From Ypsolopha sequella (lineage: Eukaryota > Arthropoda > Insecta > Lepidoptera > Ypsolophidae), in NCBI GenBank assembly GCA_934047225.1, contig OW203986.1:13519221-13583220 (forward strand): 64,000 bases of DNA, read 5' to 3'. The first letter of the stretch is position 1; each line of letters opens with the position of its first letter. The notes below the pieces were generated by a model. It had not been told where the DNA came from, made no database searches, and worked only from the letters and a program-made list of their open reading frames with translations. Positions 32,048 through 43,767 of this stretch are shown here, piece after piece. A program made the translations under genes and the position numbers.

Positions 32048-33479
32048 CAATACAGTTTTGCGTTAGCAAAATGCTCATAGCGCGCCTTCGGGTTAGCACA
32101 TTGTTTTGAGACTGGTCAAGTGCAAATCGGTAGAGAAAATTGTAGAAAACCTTCAACTCTTTTTAGCTTATCCTTTATTAGCCGTTAGCCACAACCGGCT
32201 TTAAGGACGTTATGCACGAAAATATCAATTGAGTTTTTCTGTCAATGAGGATATTTCACAATACTTTGTCGTATTTATGTCGCCAGAACGTCTGATTCTC
32301 AACCTGAAGGCTTAAATTAGATTTTTACCGCTGGGGTATGTGCCAATGTTATTTGGAATTTATGTGCATAGTGAAAAACGGTGAAAAATCCTAAGTGATT
32401 CGACATTCAGTTGACACTCGGATCACTTCTAGCACTCAAGTTGTTTTACCAAGTGTCTTAAACACTAATGTATTCTTATTAGCTGATAAGGATTTTTGAT
32501 CTGCCTAGTGCTAATTTGTCTTTTGACAAATATCAAGGTTGTCAAACATTAGGTTTAAATCGGACACCATATAACATTACTTATGTTATAAAGGCTGGAA
32601 CTTCAGCAAATCAAGCGGAATTGACGTTATTTTGTTAGGTCAGTTTGGCAAACTGTATTTCGTTAATTTCTATCACGACTGTTTAGAAATGAGTCCTATG
32701 CTATCAAGATAAATTTATAGTAATTTGCTTCCGATTTGACAGATGGATGTCAGATGAGAAGACAAACAGAGACAGACCACTTTTTTTATAAACAATCACA
32801 CATCACAATCAGTATTACGCCTAAAATACCCCAGTGACTTCATATCTGAAAACTGTTCAAAAATTATAATAAAAAAAAATGGTAGTGAAAATTATGACCT
32901 AAAACGGTGGATATTCTCCGCAAGAAAAAATTAAAAAGTAAATCTGTTAGGAATGGGAATTAACTCGACTCATATGATCGGTGAGCAGAACTGATTGAGA
33001 AAACTTTATTATGTCAAATGTCACAACTGTTATGTAACACACAAACGAGGTCACGACTTCAAAGTTTTGATTCCGAGGAACATAGAGCTGTGTTTACTGG
33101 ATCGTACTCTTCGCGAGGCTGATTGTGTTAGTTCTACGGCATCTTGTAAGCCCACATTTCGCCTCGTAAGGATCTTGCTTCACAATGCCCGTCCTAGCCA
33201 TTGTAATGGCGATTCCAGAAATCGTCTTTTCAAAATTGTTTGCCTTTTTACAAACCCAGACTACTCTTATCTTGATTATTCGCGATACAATGGGGTGAAT
33301 CTTGTGACGCAACGGGTATGTATGAGTAAGAGAATAATACAAAGTCTCTTGTTACATACGGACAAAAATACACAAAATCGTTTGTTTTTTACGGTTTCGA
33401 AAAAAATAGACTCTGTTGTCAAAGCTTTTGTATCTGTCTGGGCTTTTATATATTTATAAAAGGCTTAAATGTATATATA
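32048..33479. other. No gene recognised
   Basis: A 154-residue plus-strand frame (32995-33459) and an 82-residue minus-strand frame overlap each other here. The shared part (33100-33310) may be an old repeat or coding remnant that I cannot name. Confidence 0.3.
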
Positions 33480-33492
33480 TAATATATATGTA

Positions 33493-33493
33493 G

Positions 33494-33534
<41 letters not shown>
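33493..33534. repeat. (TA)n microsatellite
   Basis: About 20 TA units. Confidence 0.95.
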
Positions 33535-33538
<4 letters not shown>

Positions 33539-33810
33539 GCTTCTTATGGAAACACGCGTATATCTTTAAACTTTTATTTTTATTCTCTAATTCGACAAAA
33601 CAAAACTCGTCATCACCTATCCGTCCGCCTCTCTCTCTATCTCACTCTTCTATCATCTTTCTCTTTCTTAAAAAAACAATAGCCAACTTAACAATAATAG
33701 TAAAAATTATAACAACACACCAACATGAACTACGATGGCGCGAAAATATAAACGGCTGGGGAGTGAGTGGCCATAACCTACATAATATATGTATATACAT
33801 ATAAATATAG

Positions 33811-33877
33811 AATTTAATGTATTTAATGTAAATATATATATATATATATTTAATGTAAATATATATATATATATTTA
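33811..33877. repeat. Short AT minisatellite
   Basis: Repeats of TTTAATGTAAATATATATAT; nearby frames are artefacts of it. Confidence 0.85.
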
Positions 33878-33893
33878 AATCAAAAATTTTAAA

Positions 33894-34055
33894 TTCTAAT
33901 TTACAGAAACCAGTGGAAACTTTGCGATGGCAACATACACAATACATAGGTAATAAGCTTTTGTTGAATAACTATTGAGCTAATTTTGAATTTAAGTGTT
34001 CTGTTTCGATTAATTAAAAAAAGACAGGTTTTTCACAAAACCACTTTTAACTGGA
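33894..34055 (+). repeat. Repeat family B, left-part copy
   Basis: CTAATTTACAGAAACCA, TTTGCGATGGCA, ACACAATA and TTGTTGAATAACTATTGAG match 49795-49960 and 60022-60190 in order. Confidence 0.85.
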
Positions 34056-36976
34056 AGCTAGCTTTTGGGCGTTGTAGTTATTTCTTTTGTAATGTGTTTT
34101 ATTCACAAATCTGTCCTTAAATCAATCCTTAAGTTTATGGAGATTGACACCTCTGGGGTAAAAAATAACAATTCTGTAATTACGACGCATTACAAAATAT
34201 TATAATACTATAATGTGTTATTTTAAACACACTTTATACATATAGTGACAAAACACCGTAAGAAACTTATAATTGTTCGACTCCTAAAATAAAAAAAATC
34301 TTTCAATGTATGTCTGGTATTAAAATATGTAGTTACCGTGGAAATTGAAAACTGTTGAGTCCAACTTGTTCTTTAGCAATTATAACAACCCTTTGGACCT
34401 TCGGGTCTGATCTAAACATAACTTTCATATTATGGTGTTATTACAACAATAACAAGTTTATATTACACGTCTAAAATGTTCACATTGTAGTTTATATTTG
34501 TAATATTCAATGTTGACGCGAATATTGCAAAAGTTTGCAACATGTTCCGGGCGGAATCCTATTTCCGAACCAAATATCCTAGTTTCTAATTAAAACAATA
34601 CGTGTTTTGAATTTGTGATAATAATTTGCTCTGTTTGCAAAATTTTGTGTGCAAAGACATGTTGTTTCAAGGGATTAATGCACCGAATTACAAACGAAAA
34701 TGTTTACGTCATACGCGGAAGCAACTAAGTTTACAAAATAACTTTTAGGTCAGATGAAAGCACTACTAATTATATTAATGTGTCTTGAAAGTAAAGCATT
34801 TGAAGTCCTGCTTCTAGAATTTGTTATGTATGGACTTGAAGAGAGCGCTGGAAGTAAAAAACAAAATATTTTTTCGTAAAAATCAAATCGTTTTTGAGGT
34901 AAAATTACTCGTAAATGGCAATAACTTCTTTTAAATCGGCATTAAATAGTAGATTGTTAAACAAGTGCATCAAACGAGACATATTTTCCGAGATATTAAG
35001 GCTCAGACAGCTATAGGTCGAGGTAATATGGCTCGTTTGTAGCCGAGTTCAACACTTTACTTTTCACTTCGATTGCGAGGAAACGAAACAGTATTAGTTC
35101 ATCATCACTGGATGACATATTTAACTTTCAGTAATACTCAGTGCAAATTTAAATAATTTAAAAACTAAATATCTACTGCTGACCTACTCTTTGCTATATG
35201 CTCTTTCCCGCCACTGTTTTTTTTTTATTCTACCAACAACCGGGAAGGCAAAGGGAACGTACCCCATACAGCCATGTCTAAATAAAAAACTCTCTTTAAC
35301 GCCACTGTATATATCCTTCAGCATCATCTGAAGCTTCTGTCCTGTCAGTTCACGCTAATATGATATTATCGTAGCGCGAACATTGTTAAGTATCAAAAAG
35401 TTTGTCTATGAAGTTGTACTGTGTATCTGGCTGTATGGCCTATTGCCATAGTCTTAGAAGAAGTAAATACTTTTTTAAACTAGAGCATACAACGCAGTTT
35501 TAGTCCGCTCATAGCAAGCATAAACCAGTACTTTTTAGAGCATGAAAAGTGGAAAATATCTTTATATTGTTTGTGAATAGAATTAAAGTGAAAAATTATA
35601 TTACCTAATTATAAAAAGACAAGCTTATTTTCAACTCGTGTTATTGAGATTTTGGGTAAAGACTGAATTTTGAGATGAAATTATGAATCAACAATGGACC
35701 GTCGATATATGAAAAAAAAGTGGATGTCGGAAAGATAAATATTGTATATGTACAAAATAGAAACTTATATTAAATTCATGTTTTAAACTAAAATTGAGGA
35801 ACAAAACAACGCAAAAACAATATTTTTGGCCAAGTTTATCACTGTTATTCACATACTTATTTGATTTCATATATTTTTACATGAATCTACTAACCCTTAA
35901 AATCATGAAATTTAAAACATGTGAATAATACCTACATTATGTCATTAATTTGTAATAAATATTTTAAAACTGCTCTATCAACGGGCGCGTGAGCCGAAAA
36001 GTCGTCGTGTCTCTGTCTATGCCAGACATGCGAGAGTGAAAACGCATTTTTTACCAACAGCGCCCTTAAGGATATTTACAGACTTCAAAAAATGGAATAT
36101 TTTTTTGTTTAGGTAAAGTTATACCTCTGAGTAACTTTTTCTATTAAATTAGAAATTTGAACAAGCGAGCTAAAAAATACCAAAGTTCGAAAAGAGTTCA
36201 AATCAACTGGGATTTTTGTATTCACGAAACTCAATTATAACCAAAATGTCCAATCCTTTTTTGCAAAACTCCGACCCTCGAGACCCGATGTCGAGCTCAT
36301 TCGCAAAGTAAAGAGAAATTCCGAATTCAAAATTGCAAATTCTGCATTCATTAAAAATGTTATTTACCTATACATTATTTTGTAAAGTCAGAGGTAAAGT
36401 TGATGTTTGAGTGTGTCTGGCGATCGGCGCCGGGCTGCGTGGGTGAACCAGGCAAACCTGCAAGAGTGTACGAAGCTAACCAGTCATTATGCTGGTGAGA
36501 AATGACCGCAAACAAGACTCACACATGCGTGGAATGCCGCTCACTTATCATGAGTAAATACTATGCTCATAAGATGCTAATCGAATCAGGCCTTAAATGC
36601 GGGAAGAATTCACTGTTTCTTGGCCCGAAGTGTTAACGTCTCGTACATACTTGTGAACCTACTTAAAATTAGGTAGGTTTGTTTTTTTTTTATGAATAAT
36701 TGCTAACCTCTGTTCTAATATACAAAAATCCCATATTTACAGTAGTAAAGATGTAGCTACGGCTTGATGAATATTTTATTTAAATTCCATTCCATTCTTT
36801 ATTGTACACACATAAACGTAACAACAATTACACTTGGAAATAACGGGTAGGCGAGCTTATATCTCTTCCAGCCCCTTTGATAAATAATAATCATCATTAA
36901 TAACATCATCATTAACCTGCATATCATAATATGATAGTCTTTTTCCTTCAAACAGGTTGTTCTACCCATGAATATG
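34056..36976. other. Long AT-rich stretch, no gene
   Basis: No credible coding frame. A short fragment of repeat A (GGGAAGGCAAAGGGAACGT...CAGCCATGTCTAA) is at 35240-35282. 36410-36660 is less AT-rich but unrecognised. Confidence 0.5.
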
Positions 36977-37142
36977 AACAACTTTTACTATGGGGCTAAC
37001 CCTGAATTCGCGAAAAATAAATCAGCTATTCCATAGAAAATTTAAATACGTACTCGACCAAAATTTATGAAGCAGCTGATTTATTTTATGCGATTTTAGG
37101 GTTAGCCCCATAGTAAAATTTGTTCTATTAATGGGTAGAACA
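36976..37142. mobile_element. Foldback related to repeat family C
   Basis: AACAACTTTTACTATGGGGC + TAACCCT at the left pairs with AGGGTTAGCCCCATAGTAAA + ATTTGTT at the right; GTTCTACCCAT lies outside the left end and ATGGGTAGAAC outside the right end, extending the inverted repeat. The same AACAACTTTTACTATAGAGC block is in the foldback at 11033. Confidence 0.8.
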
Positions 37143-37189
37143 AAAGTTTTTGTTCTTAATACCCTGTATTTAAATTCAGATTCATATCG

Positions 37190-37800
37190 TATTCATATCA
37201 CTCATATCGTACAATTCTGATTATGAGCTCAAAAACTGTGCATAATGAAAATTTTTTTCACAACGTCTCTAATACGTCTAAAATTTAAGTATAGTCTTCT
37301 TAACAAAATAATGCTTTAGAATATTTTTTCTGCTATAAAAGTACAATTATACGAAGTCGAAAGGCAAAGGAAACTAAGCCTAAACAGCCACATGGCTTTA
37401 ATAAGATGTGGTTTGAATGATGGTCGTACTGATGAAAACATCCATTCGCGGTGGACTGCGATTGATTTTAATAAATGTAGAACTTGTGACCCTTTTTCAC
37501 ATGCGCGGTGAACTGCTGGATTTTGTGCGATTTATAAATTTAACATTTACTACTTTTTGTTTTATTCTGGGGAAAAATCGAACTAGTAAAATCAAGAAAA
37601 GCTTACAATAAATGTTACCAAGATCTTATGGAATGGAAAATAGGTAGGTAACCTATTGCATGAATGTAGATAAAGTTGTGTATGAAACTATACATAAATA
37701 GTTGTTAAAACACTCGTGTATACTATTAAAAACCTCGCCTACCGGCACTCGCACTCGTGTTTTAATAACCTCTTTATGTGTCCGTTTCATAAACTTCTAT
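37190..37800 (+). repeat. Repeat family A, copy 2, most complete
   Basis: Has the start block (TCATATCGTACAATTCTGATTA), the GAAGTCGAAAGGCAAAGGAA block, CACATGCGCGGTGAACTG, AAATCAAGAAAAGCTTAC, and the end block TGTGTATGAAACTATACATA... which folds back on TTTATGTGTCCGTTTCATAA near 37790. The end is a palindrome around AAAACACTCG/CGAGTGTTTT-type words. A 64-residue frame is homologous to one in copy 3 (both with HMRGEL), so the family once may have carried a small coding region. Confidence 0.8.
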
Positions 37801-38039
37801 TAATATAAAAAATATATGTTATAAAAGACGACATATTTAAGACATTTATAAATCTGAATTCGTGATTTAATCAGCTTCGTTCGGTAGAAAATAATCGCAA
37901 AATCAGTCCTAAAAGCACCTGAAAATAGCAATACTGACATGTATTTTTACAAAAATATGTATTTATTATACTGAGCCTTAGGTGTGGAACTATAAACTAC
38001 AACCAATTTAATTTTTTATTCACTTTGGGCTTATGCATG
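37801..38039. other. Nothing recognised
   Basis: AT-rich spacer. Confidence 0.4.
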
Positions 38040-38330
38040 ATCACCACTACGCCTGATAGTATGCACCGCCGATAAGGCCCACGATGAAGGGCGCTCGCCT
38101 ACTATTTGCCTGTTCTTCTAAAGAAATACAAGCTATATCCTGATATGTAGACGCTGGCAGGGAGGTCCACATCTTAGCTGTACAGATGATCAACAAAGAT
38201 TTGAAACGTTGCGTTCGAGCTGACGGAATATTGACAACACATTGGTTTGAAAAGGAGCGATGAGGTAGGAACAAATCTACCAATAAGATAGTTTGGAGCT
38301 GTGTGGGATAAGCTATAATTAAACTTTCAT
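38040..38330 (-). pseudogene. Non-LTR retrotransposon C-terminal remnant
   Basis: The minus-strand frame has RSFSNQCVVNIPSARTQRFK followed by a segment like TAKMWTSLPASTY. The order (short basic lead, x-x-x-P-x-x-R-T-x-x-F, then A-x-x-W-x-S-L-P) is the well-known last part of Jockey-like LINE polymerases. Only about 78 residues remain; upstream sequence is lost. Confidence 0.75.
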
Positions 38331-38961
38331 TTTGATGGATTTTTTCATAGCTTCCGTTCCGCTTCCTCGCACAACGGTGGATAGAAAGCGGGCATTTTAC
38401 TGGACTCTACGCAGCCCCCAGACTGTTCGTTAGTACGCCGGTGCAATGTGGTCAGGCGTGCAAACGAAACTCCACAAGCGATACTGATTAGCTGTCCAAT
38501 ACCTTGTGCCGTCCATTCCCTTGTATAAACGCTGCTGGTGTTGGTTATTTGTCAAAGACACGTTTTGATTAGCCCGCCCGATTGTGATTGGTAGGCGGCC
38601 TGTTTTTACCGCTTTGTCAATTATCGGAGTTACGTGTGTTCTTTACCCTAATAGAGGATGACAGCGTGAAACAAGAGATCCGTTATGTCATGCATGAGTA
38701 CTAGAGCATAAAAATACTTCCGATACCCTTGTACCTCTACGGTCAAATTGAAACCTATAAATCATTAGTTTTTTTCAATATTCTTTCCAACGAACTAAAA
38801 TTTTATGGAAGCGTAAACTCGCTTAAAACTTGACGCCATCATTTATGTGCCCAAGCGGGCAGAGCTTATATTTATGTGTATTGCGTTGATCAGTCTTGCG
38901 CTACGCGGTGCGCCGTCCGTACTAGTAAGCACAACAAAATTATTAAAGAAGGAGGAACAAA
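38331..38961. other. Upstream region of THAP-like exon
   Basis: Less AT-rich than the rest (38340-38650 and 38850-38935), which would fit a promoter region. No TATA box or other element is identified. Confidence 0.35.
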
Positions 38962-39038
38962 ATGCCGGGTTGCACCGTGAAATGGTGCATATGTAACTCG
39001 TGCAAACACTCCAAGAGTCATGGCATCAGTTTTTATGC
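38962..39038 (+). CDS. Candidate first exon of a THAP zinc-finger protein
   Basis: The first 25 codons read MPGCTVKWCICNSCKHSKSH followed by GISFY, then the exon breaks at TATGC|GTAAGT, a full consensus donor, in phase 2. THAP domains begin with M-P-x-C-x-V...C and then K-x-x-x-x-S-F-Y/H before F-P; this matches start position, cysteines and the G-I-S-F-Y segment. The rest of the domain (C-x2-H and AVPTIF-like end) would be on later exons that I could not locate. THAP proteins bind DNA, and in insects are often derived from P-element-type or other transposases, so it may be host or transposon. The start context (AACAAAATG) is favourable. Confidence 0.6.
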
Positions 39039-39714
39039 GTAAGTATTCGAAATGTTCATAAATTTAAAACCATTAACTCTAAAAACTAATTGTTCTTATA
39101 AGCGATTGACACGTGACCACGTATAGTGCTTTTTACATTTTCATCTTTAATACAATAACATAAAGACTACGACTAGGTATTTTCTTTTCGGTCCGACTTA
39201 ACTCTATGGTTGGCTAGAATCGGAATGGCGTGATAGCGACTAGCCAACCATATTGCGATTATCGTAGTGACCGAAGTACGTGTAGTATACTCAAAATCAC
39301 ACACAACCTCCGTGTCGTGGGGCCATAATCGTAGGAAGGGATGTACTGAGATAGATTTCTATAAAATTTTAGTTCGTTGATTTTTTCACTGAAATCTAGT
39401 GTTACTACATCAGGTTTTGTGAGGTTAATAAATATTAGCTGTATAATGTCGTTGGCACATCGTAGAATTGGGCATATCATAATTTTCCTTCGCTCACATC
39501 GCTCGGGTCCCTATACAACCTATGCAAAATACCTCAAAAAACTACAGCGTTTTTTTAACGTTATAACGTGCGGGGTGTTGTTATCTGTTATCTCCGAAAC
39601 AAGAAGACTGAAAAATATAAAAAAAAATAGGTGATTACGTAAAGATAACAAGTAAAATATAGCGGTTTAGATATTATTTAGGTTTTGCTATTTTAGCTGT
39701 TTTACCATAATATT
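39039..39714. other. Possible intron of the THAP-like gene
   Basis: Starts with GTAAGTATT. An inverted pair GGTTGGCTAGAATCG/CGACTAGCCAACC-type block is at 39210-39250. No second exon is recognised. Confidence 0.35.
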
Positions 39715-39796
39715 TAAGGGTTCCGTACCTGTATTGTGTGGTGGTACGGAACCCTTTGTGCGGGAGTCCGACTCGCACTTGCCCAATTTTTTTTAT
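39715..39796 (-). repeat. Lepidoptera-type repeat, strongly shortened
   Basis: Only the two ends remain: AAGGGTTCCGTACC and GGTACGGAACCCTTTGTGCG + GGAGTCCGACTCGCACTTG. Confidence 0.85.
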
Positions 39797-40002
39797 TTGC
39801 TGATCCTACGTTAATATTTTATATTTATTGTTTTATGGACGTCCCTTTAAAGTAGTTGTAGTTACAAAATTAATGCGAACAAAGTTGATATTTGATGCAT
39901 AATAATAAACATGAAAATACAAAAATTTTGTCGGTAAAGGTTTTCTTTAGTGCGTACGCAATGTACGGTTTCCTTCAGCTTTCGAAATATATTATATTTT
40001 AT

Positions 40003-40372
40003 TTGCACTCATATCGTAAAATCCTGATTATGAACTCAAAAATAGTGCATAATGACAATTTTGTATACGAACCTCTGTAACAGAACTAAAAGAACAGTTT
40101 TCTCAACAAAATTGTTTTTTCTGCTATAAAACTACAGTACGAAGTTGGAAGGCAAAAGGAACTTAATAGATACAGCCATGTCTGAGGTTTTAATAGGAAA
40201 TGGTTTGAATGATGTACATTCTTATGACCAAACCCATGCTCTGTGGACTAAAATCGATTTTAATGAACTTGTGACCGGACCCTTATCTCACATGCGCGGT
40301 GAACTGATAGATAGATTTTGTGCGTTATTAATGAATTTAATATTTACTGCTTTTTTGTTTGTTTAAGGTGAT
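40003..40372 (+). repeat. Repeat family A, copy 3
   Basis: Carries CACTCATATCGTAAAATCCT, GAAGTTGGAAGGCAAAAGGA, CAGCCATGTCTGAGGTTTTA and CACATGCGCGGTGAACTGAT. It lacks the terminal foldback part. A 73-residue frame spans most of the second half and aligns with the frame in copy 2. Confidence 0.8.
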
Positions 40373-40854
40373 TACCCACGCCAACGGCCTTGAGCAATCG
40401 GCCTCACCTCCGGGGAGTTACAGGCGCTGCTCCCCGCATGCCTCTGCGCAGACGCCCCGCGCCCCTCTACAAAGATCGCTAGCGTCGAAATGATTCACAC
40501 CTTGTAGCGAGGTAGAAATAAATTTATGTAGCATTGTTTTATGCGTAAACCTATAACTATAACTTTTGAAGCTCAGTAGGCTGTGGTGCTGTAACAGAGA
40601 GATGTGACCATTCTGTTCCTACTACTACACGGTGATATTTTGGTAGTTTTGAAAACAAACTAGTGATTATAGTAATCGCGAACTAGTGGTGATAGTACTG
40701 AAATCGCGAAAATATATAAAACATATACAACAAAATCGGTTATGTGAGGATACCCGAAAGTGACCAAGTTGATATTGGGGTCAGACCTTTATAAATCTTG
40801 GGCTTGAGCGGTAACAGACGAGCGTCACTTTGCAGTTGGTAACCGTCAACAGTA
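40373..40854. other. No gene; GC-richer block at 40375-40480
   Basis: CCTCCGGGGAGTTACAGGCG and its surroundings are unusually GC-rich for the area but match nothing in the window. Confidence 0.35.
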
Positions 40855-41014
40855 GGCCCACCATGAGTTTGGCACTCGATATACGTTAGCGACTGCGTAA
40901 AATATAATGTATTGGAAATTCTGGTTCCTCTCGTATACCGCTAGAACCGCTAAACTCATACAAATGTTTTACGCTGTCGCTAACGTGCATCGAGTGCCAA
41001 ACTCATGGTGGGCC
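40855..41014. mobile_element. Foldback MITE, 50-bp arms
   Basis: The left arm GGCCCACCATGAGTTTGGCA + CTCGATATACGTTAGCGAC pairs with the right arm (ends CTCATGGTGGGCC) with about five mismatches in 50. A partial second copy without the right arm is at 50571-50650. It may be nested in a bigger pair of GGTTGCAGT/CAGTTGGTAACC blocks at 40795-41105. Confidence 0.9.
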
Positions 41015-41807
41015 AGATAGATTGTGCCAGAGGATTGAGGTAACTAATGTCGGAGGTAACCGTCTAATGATGGTAGCGTCAGCCGTCGTCGGTTGCAGTC
41101 AAACAATTTTTCATAAAAAGTGTCTGTTTTTATATTTGAATGATTTTTGAACGATAATGACGAAAAAAATATATATATTGATAAAATATAATTTTGTTAC
41201 AATTTTTGTTAATTTCGGTGCTTTTAGAGACTTGAGTGGTATGTATCGGTTATTTGCGGGTCTCATAATAAAACCGATAGTATGTAATATATTTGGGTAC
41301 TCAGAAACGGTTTCAATGATGTTGATACAACTTTTAGATTTTATTTTTATGAAGATTGTATTCGCACGTAAAATAAACAAAACACATATTTTTTTAATCT
41401 GTAAATTTTAATTATGTTACGTAATCTGTACCACAGTTTCACCTCGCTAACACTTGTAAGCTCTGATCTGCAGGTAAATCCTCAATTTGGTAAATATATG
41501 TATATATTTTCTTGATCATGAGTCTTCTGCTTTTTATTTGTTCTTCACTTGAGATAAGTTAAATTTTTTGTTGTGCTCTTTGTTCTTCATTTTCTTGTTC
41601 TGTACTTCGTTTATTTCATTGTTCTGTACTGCGGTCTTCATTTTCTTGTTCTATTATATTGTTATACATTTTCTGTGTGTTTTCGTTTTTGTAATTTTTT
41701 TTTTCCTTTTGTTACTTTTTTTGTTGTGCACTTTGTTTTTCATTTTATTGTTCTGTACTGTGGTTTTCATTTTCTTGTTTTATATTTTGTAATACATTTG
41801 CTGTAAA
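41015..41807. other. No gene; T-rich low-complexity tract at 41560-41800
   Basis: The tract repeats TTCATTTTCTTGTTCTGTAC-like words three or four times and produces long phenylalanine-rich frames that are not proteins. Confidence 0.6.
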
Positions 41808-41939
41808 TTAAAATGAATCTACCAGAATCGAGTCTTTAATCGTCTTTTGTTCAGAGGCTGTCGGATCATTGTCTTTGCCGTTCATTTGTAATGCAATGAA
41901 TGAGCCTGGAGATGGTGGTGGTCCAAAAGATATTTTTCT
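41808..41939 (-). CDS. Candidate terminal exon (unit B of a duplicated set)
   Basis: On the minus strand a polypyrimidine-like run TTATGTTTTTCAG precedes a 44-codon open frame that reads RKISFGPPPSPGSFIALQ, then a lysine/aspartate-rich part with GKDNDPTASEQK, and a stop at 41808. The acceptor and first 45 bases are repeated at 42122-42168, and the GKxNxPT part is repeated at 43768-43847. I do not recognise the protein. It may be a real last exon, or part of an exon-bearing repeat. Confidence 0.35.
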   Translation of the reverse strand, partial: RKISFGPPPSPGSFIALQMNGKDNDPTASEQKTIKDSILVDSF

Positions 41940-42121
41940 CTGAAAAACATAATAAATAAGTTTGAATTTACCTAAGTACATAGTATAATTTTTAACCCAC
42001 TATAAATTATAAAATAATGCAAACCCATTAAAGAAAAATACTCAAGTTTCACAAACAAATATAAAACATAATATTAATTCCTAAATATTTACCTAAATTC
42101 AAGGATATTACCACGTTATAA

Positions 42122-42168
42122 AAAAAGAATGAGCTTAGAGATTGTGGTGATCCAGACGATGCTTTTCT
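42122..42168 (-). pseudogene. Duplicate of the 41808 exon start (unit C)
   Basis: The minus strand reads TTATGTTTCTTAG as acceptor, followed by RKASSGSPQSLSSF. About three quarters of the bases match unit B across acceptor and exon. After codon 14 the similarity ends, so this duplicate is partial. Confidence 0.35.
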
Positions 42169-42256
42169 CTAAGAAACATAACAAATAACGCTGCATATGT
42201 TTTAATACGGAATATAATTTTTAACGTACTAGGCTGTCGGGTGACAGTTGGTAACC

Positions 42257-42723
42257 CTATGTCATTAAATAACAAGATGTGACCAATTCGTAGTGGTGTA
42301 GAAAAAAAACTACATCAAAATAAACAGGGTTGGCTCGACGCAACCTGAAAAATTTTGTAAAGTCAGCAAAAGCAGCACAATTTTATTGATTAAAAAAATC
42401 ACATCATCAAGTATATATCATCGATAGAGCGTATAAAAGGTGCTAAAGAAAGCTTTTTTTCATATAAAAAGATATTCGATAAAATCAGGCTGATATTAGT
42501 ACCAACATAGGACATGCAAACCTTATTTTTAAGCACCTTGTGATACGCTATACCGAACATAGTACTTGCTACTTATTGACGTAATTTTTGTGAGAAAATT
42601 TGCGTTGTTTTTGCTGACTGTATAAAACGCTATAGGTTGCGCCTAGCCAACCCGGTTTATTTTGATGTAGTTTTTTTTCTACATCACTACGAGTTGGTCA
42701 CATCTTGTTACTCGATGACATAG
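42257..42723. mobile_element. MITE with inverted repeats above 100 bp
   Basis: The left end CTATGTCATTAAATAACAAG...TGTAGAAAAAAAACTACATC and right end ...CTTGTTACTCGATGACATAG pair; the next blocks AAAATAAACAGGGTTGGCT and AGCCAACCCGGTTTATTTT, and GTCAGCAAAA/TTTTTGCTGAC, keep the same inverted order. The centre near 42480 has no frame. Confidence 0.9.
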
Positions 42724-43044
42724 TGTTCCCGACTGTATTCTGACAGTCTACTATTCTATACCATAAATTGCCACCGAATGACGTTAGCGTCAGCCGTCGG
42801 TTGCAGTCGACCATACAACGCTGACAATACCATCAATCGAGTACAGTCGGCGCTGTTTGGCAGCGTCAGCGCGTCGAATGCAACCAATAGCTGACGCTCA
42901 CTACCATTGTTCGATGGTAGTCGATGGCTATCGCCAACATGGTTCGACATGTGCATGTGTACGGCTACCGTTTTGAAAGTGATGTTCGTTTGTTGGCACT
43001 CTAAATATTTACAAAATTTCAATGACATTACATAATTTCAATGC
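42724..43044. other. No gene; shared short block
   Basis: TAGCGTCAGCCGTCGGTTGC at 42784 is close to TAGCGTCAGCCGTCGTCGGT at 41070, so both are bits of one repeat. Confidence 0.45.
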
Positions 43045-43425
43045 CAATGATATTTGATAGGTGGTAGAGCTGATGCCGGGCTCGACTGTGGAGGTACCAC
43101 CATCTTATTTGGAGACCCCCTCGAAGTAATTCTGAGGAGAGTAAGAGGACAGCTCACAGGCAAAAAACCAGGAGACCCACCATGCCTAGGACCGATGCAT
43201 GGCGGTATATCCATCCCTTATAGCCGGGCCTTATATGGAACAGACTGGTAACGGGCAGCGGCGTCACTGGTGCGAGGGTTTCGGCACCGCGCTCATCAAC
43301 CCCCTGCCCAGCGTGTGTGAGTATGGACAATTCTTCCAGGATGACCACCGGGAATGACAAAGTCCTGAAACGGCTTATGTCCAGCAGTGGACGAACGAGG
43401 CTGATGGATGGATGGAATGACATTA
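43045..43425 (+). repeat. Composite LINE/SINE-type tail
   Basis: The first part (GGTGGTAGAGCTGATGCCGG...GGAGGTACCACC) and last part (CTTATGTCCAGCAGTGGACG + AACGAGGCTGATGGATGGATGG) are of a type I know as common 3'-tail sequence of lepidopteran non-LTR elements and SINEs. Short frames inside are not genes. Confidence 0.55.
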
Positions 43426-43767
43426 CAGGTTACATGCACAGATTATTTTGAATTAATATATTTTATTTTATTTTATTTATTTAAGGAAAACTTACAGCTA
43501 TAATATATATATAAAACATACAAACTTAGTAACAAAAAAGCCAATTAAAAGTTTTCACAGATAGGTTCAAATTTGGAAACATAAGGTACAAAAAAAATAA
43601 TAATAAAATAGTTACGAGTACAATACAGTTAGTCACAGTTTAGCAGTAATAAAGAGATGAAGAAAGAGTAACGTAAATAACAATGTAAAAACAAAGTAGA
43701 AATTTAAGCCAAAAACAATGCAGAATCTTACAATCTATTTGACAGAGTCACAAAATTTAGTATATTG
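43426..43767. other. AT-rich; possible 3' UTR for the minus-strand exon at 43768
   Basis: No gene. TTTATTTTATTTTATTTATT at 43455 (plus strand) gives AATAAA words on the minus strand. Confidence 0.35.

Noticed and set aside
32995..33459. 154-residue plus-strand frame as a gene
   Set aside because: No motif, poor composition, strong overlap with a minus-strand frame, and no splice or promoter signal that I can defend.
33469..33947. Frames with IYIYIY runs (also at 55916-56200)
   Set aside because: Low-complexity translation of TA repeats.
41568..41806. Phenylalanine-rich 74-77 residue frames suggestive of membrane proteins
   Set aside because: They arise from an imperfect T-rich tandem tract and lie in overlapping phases.
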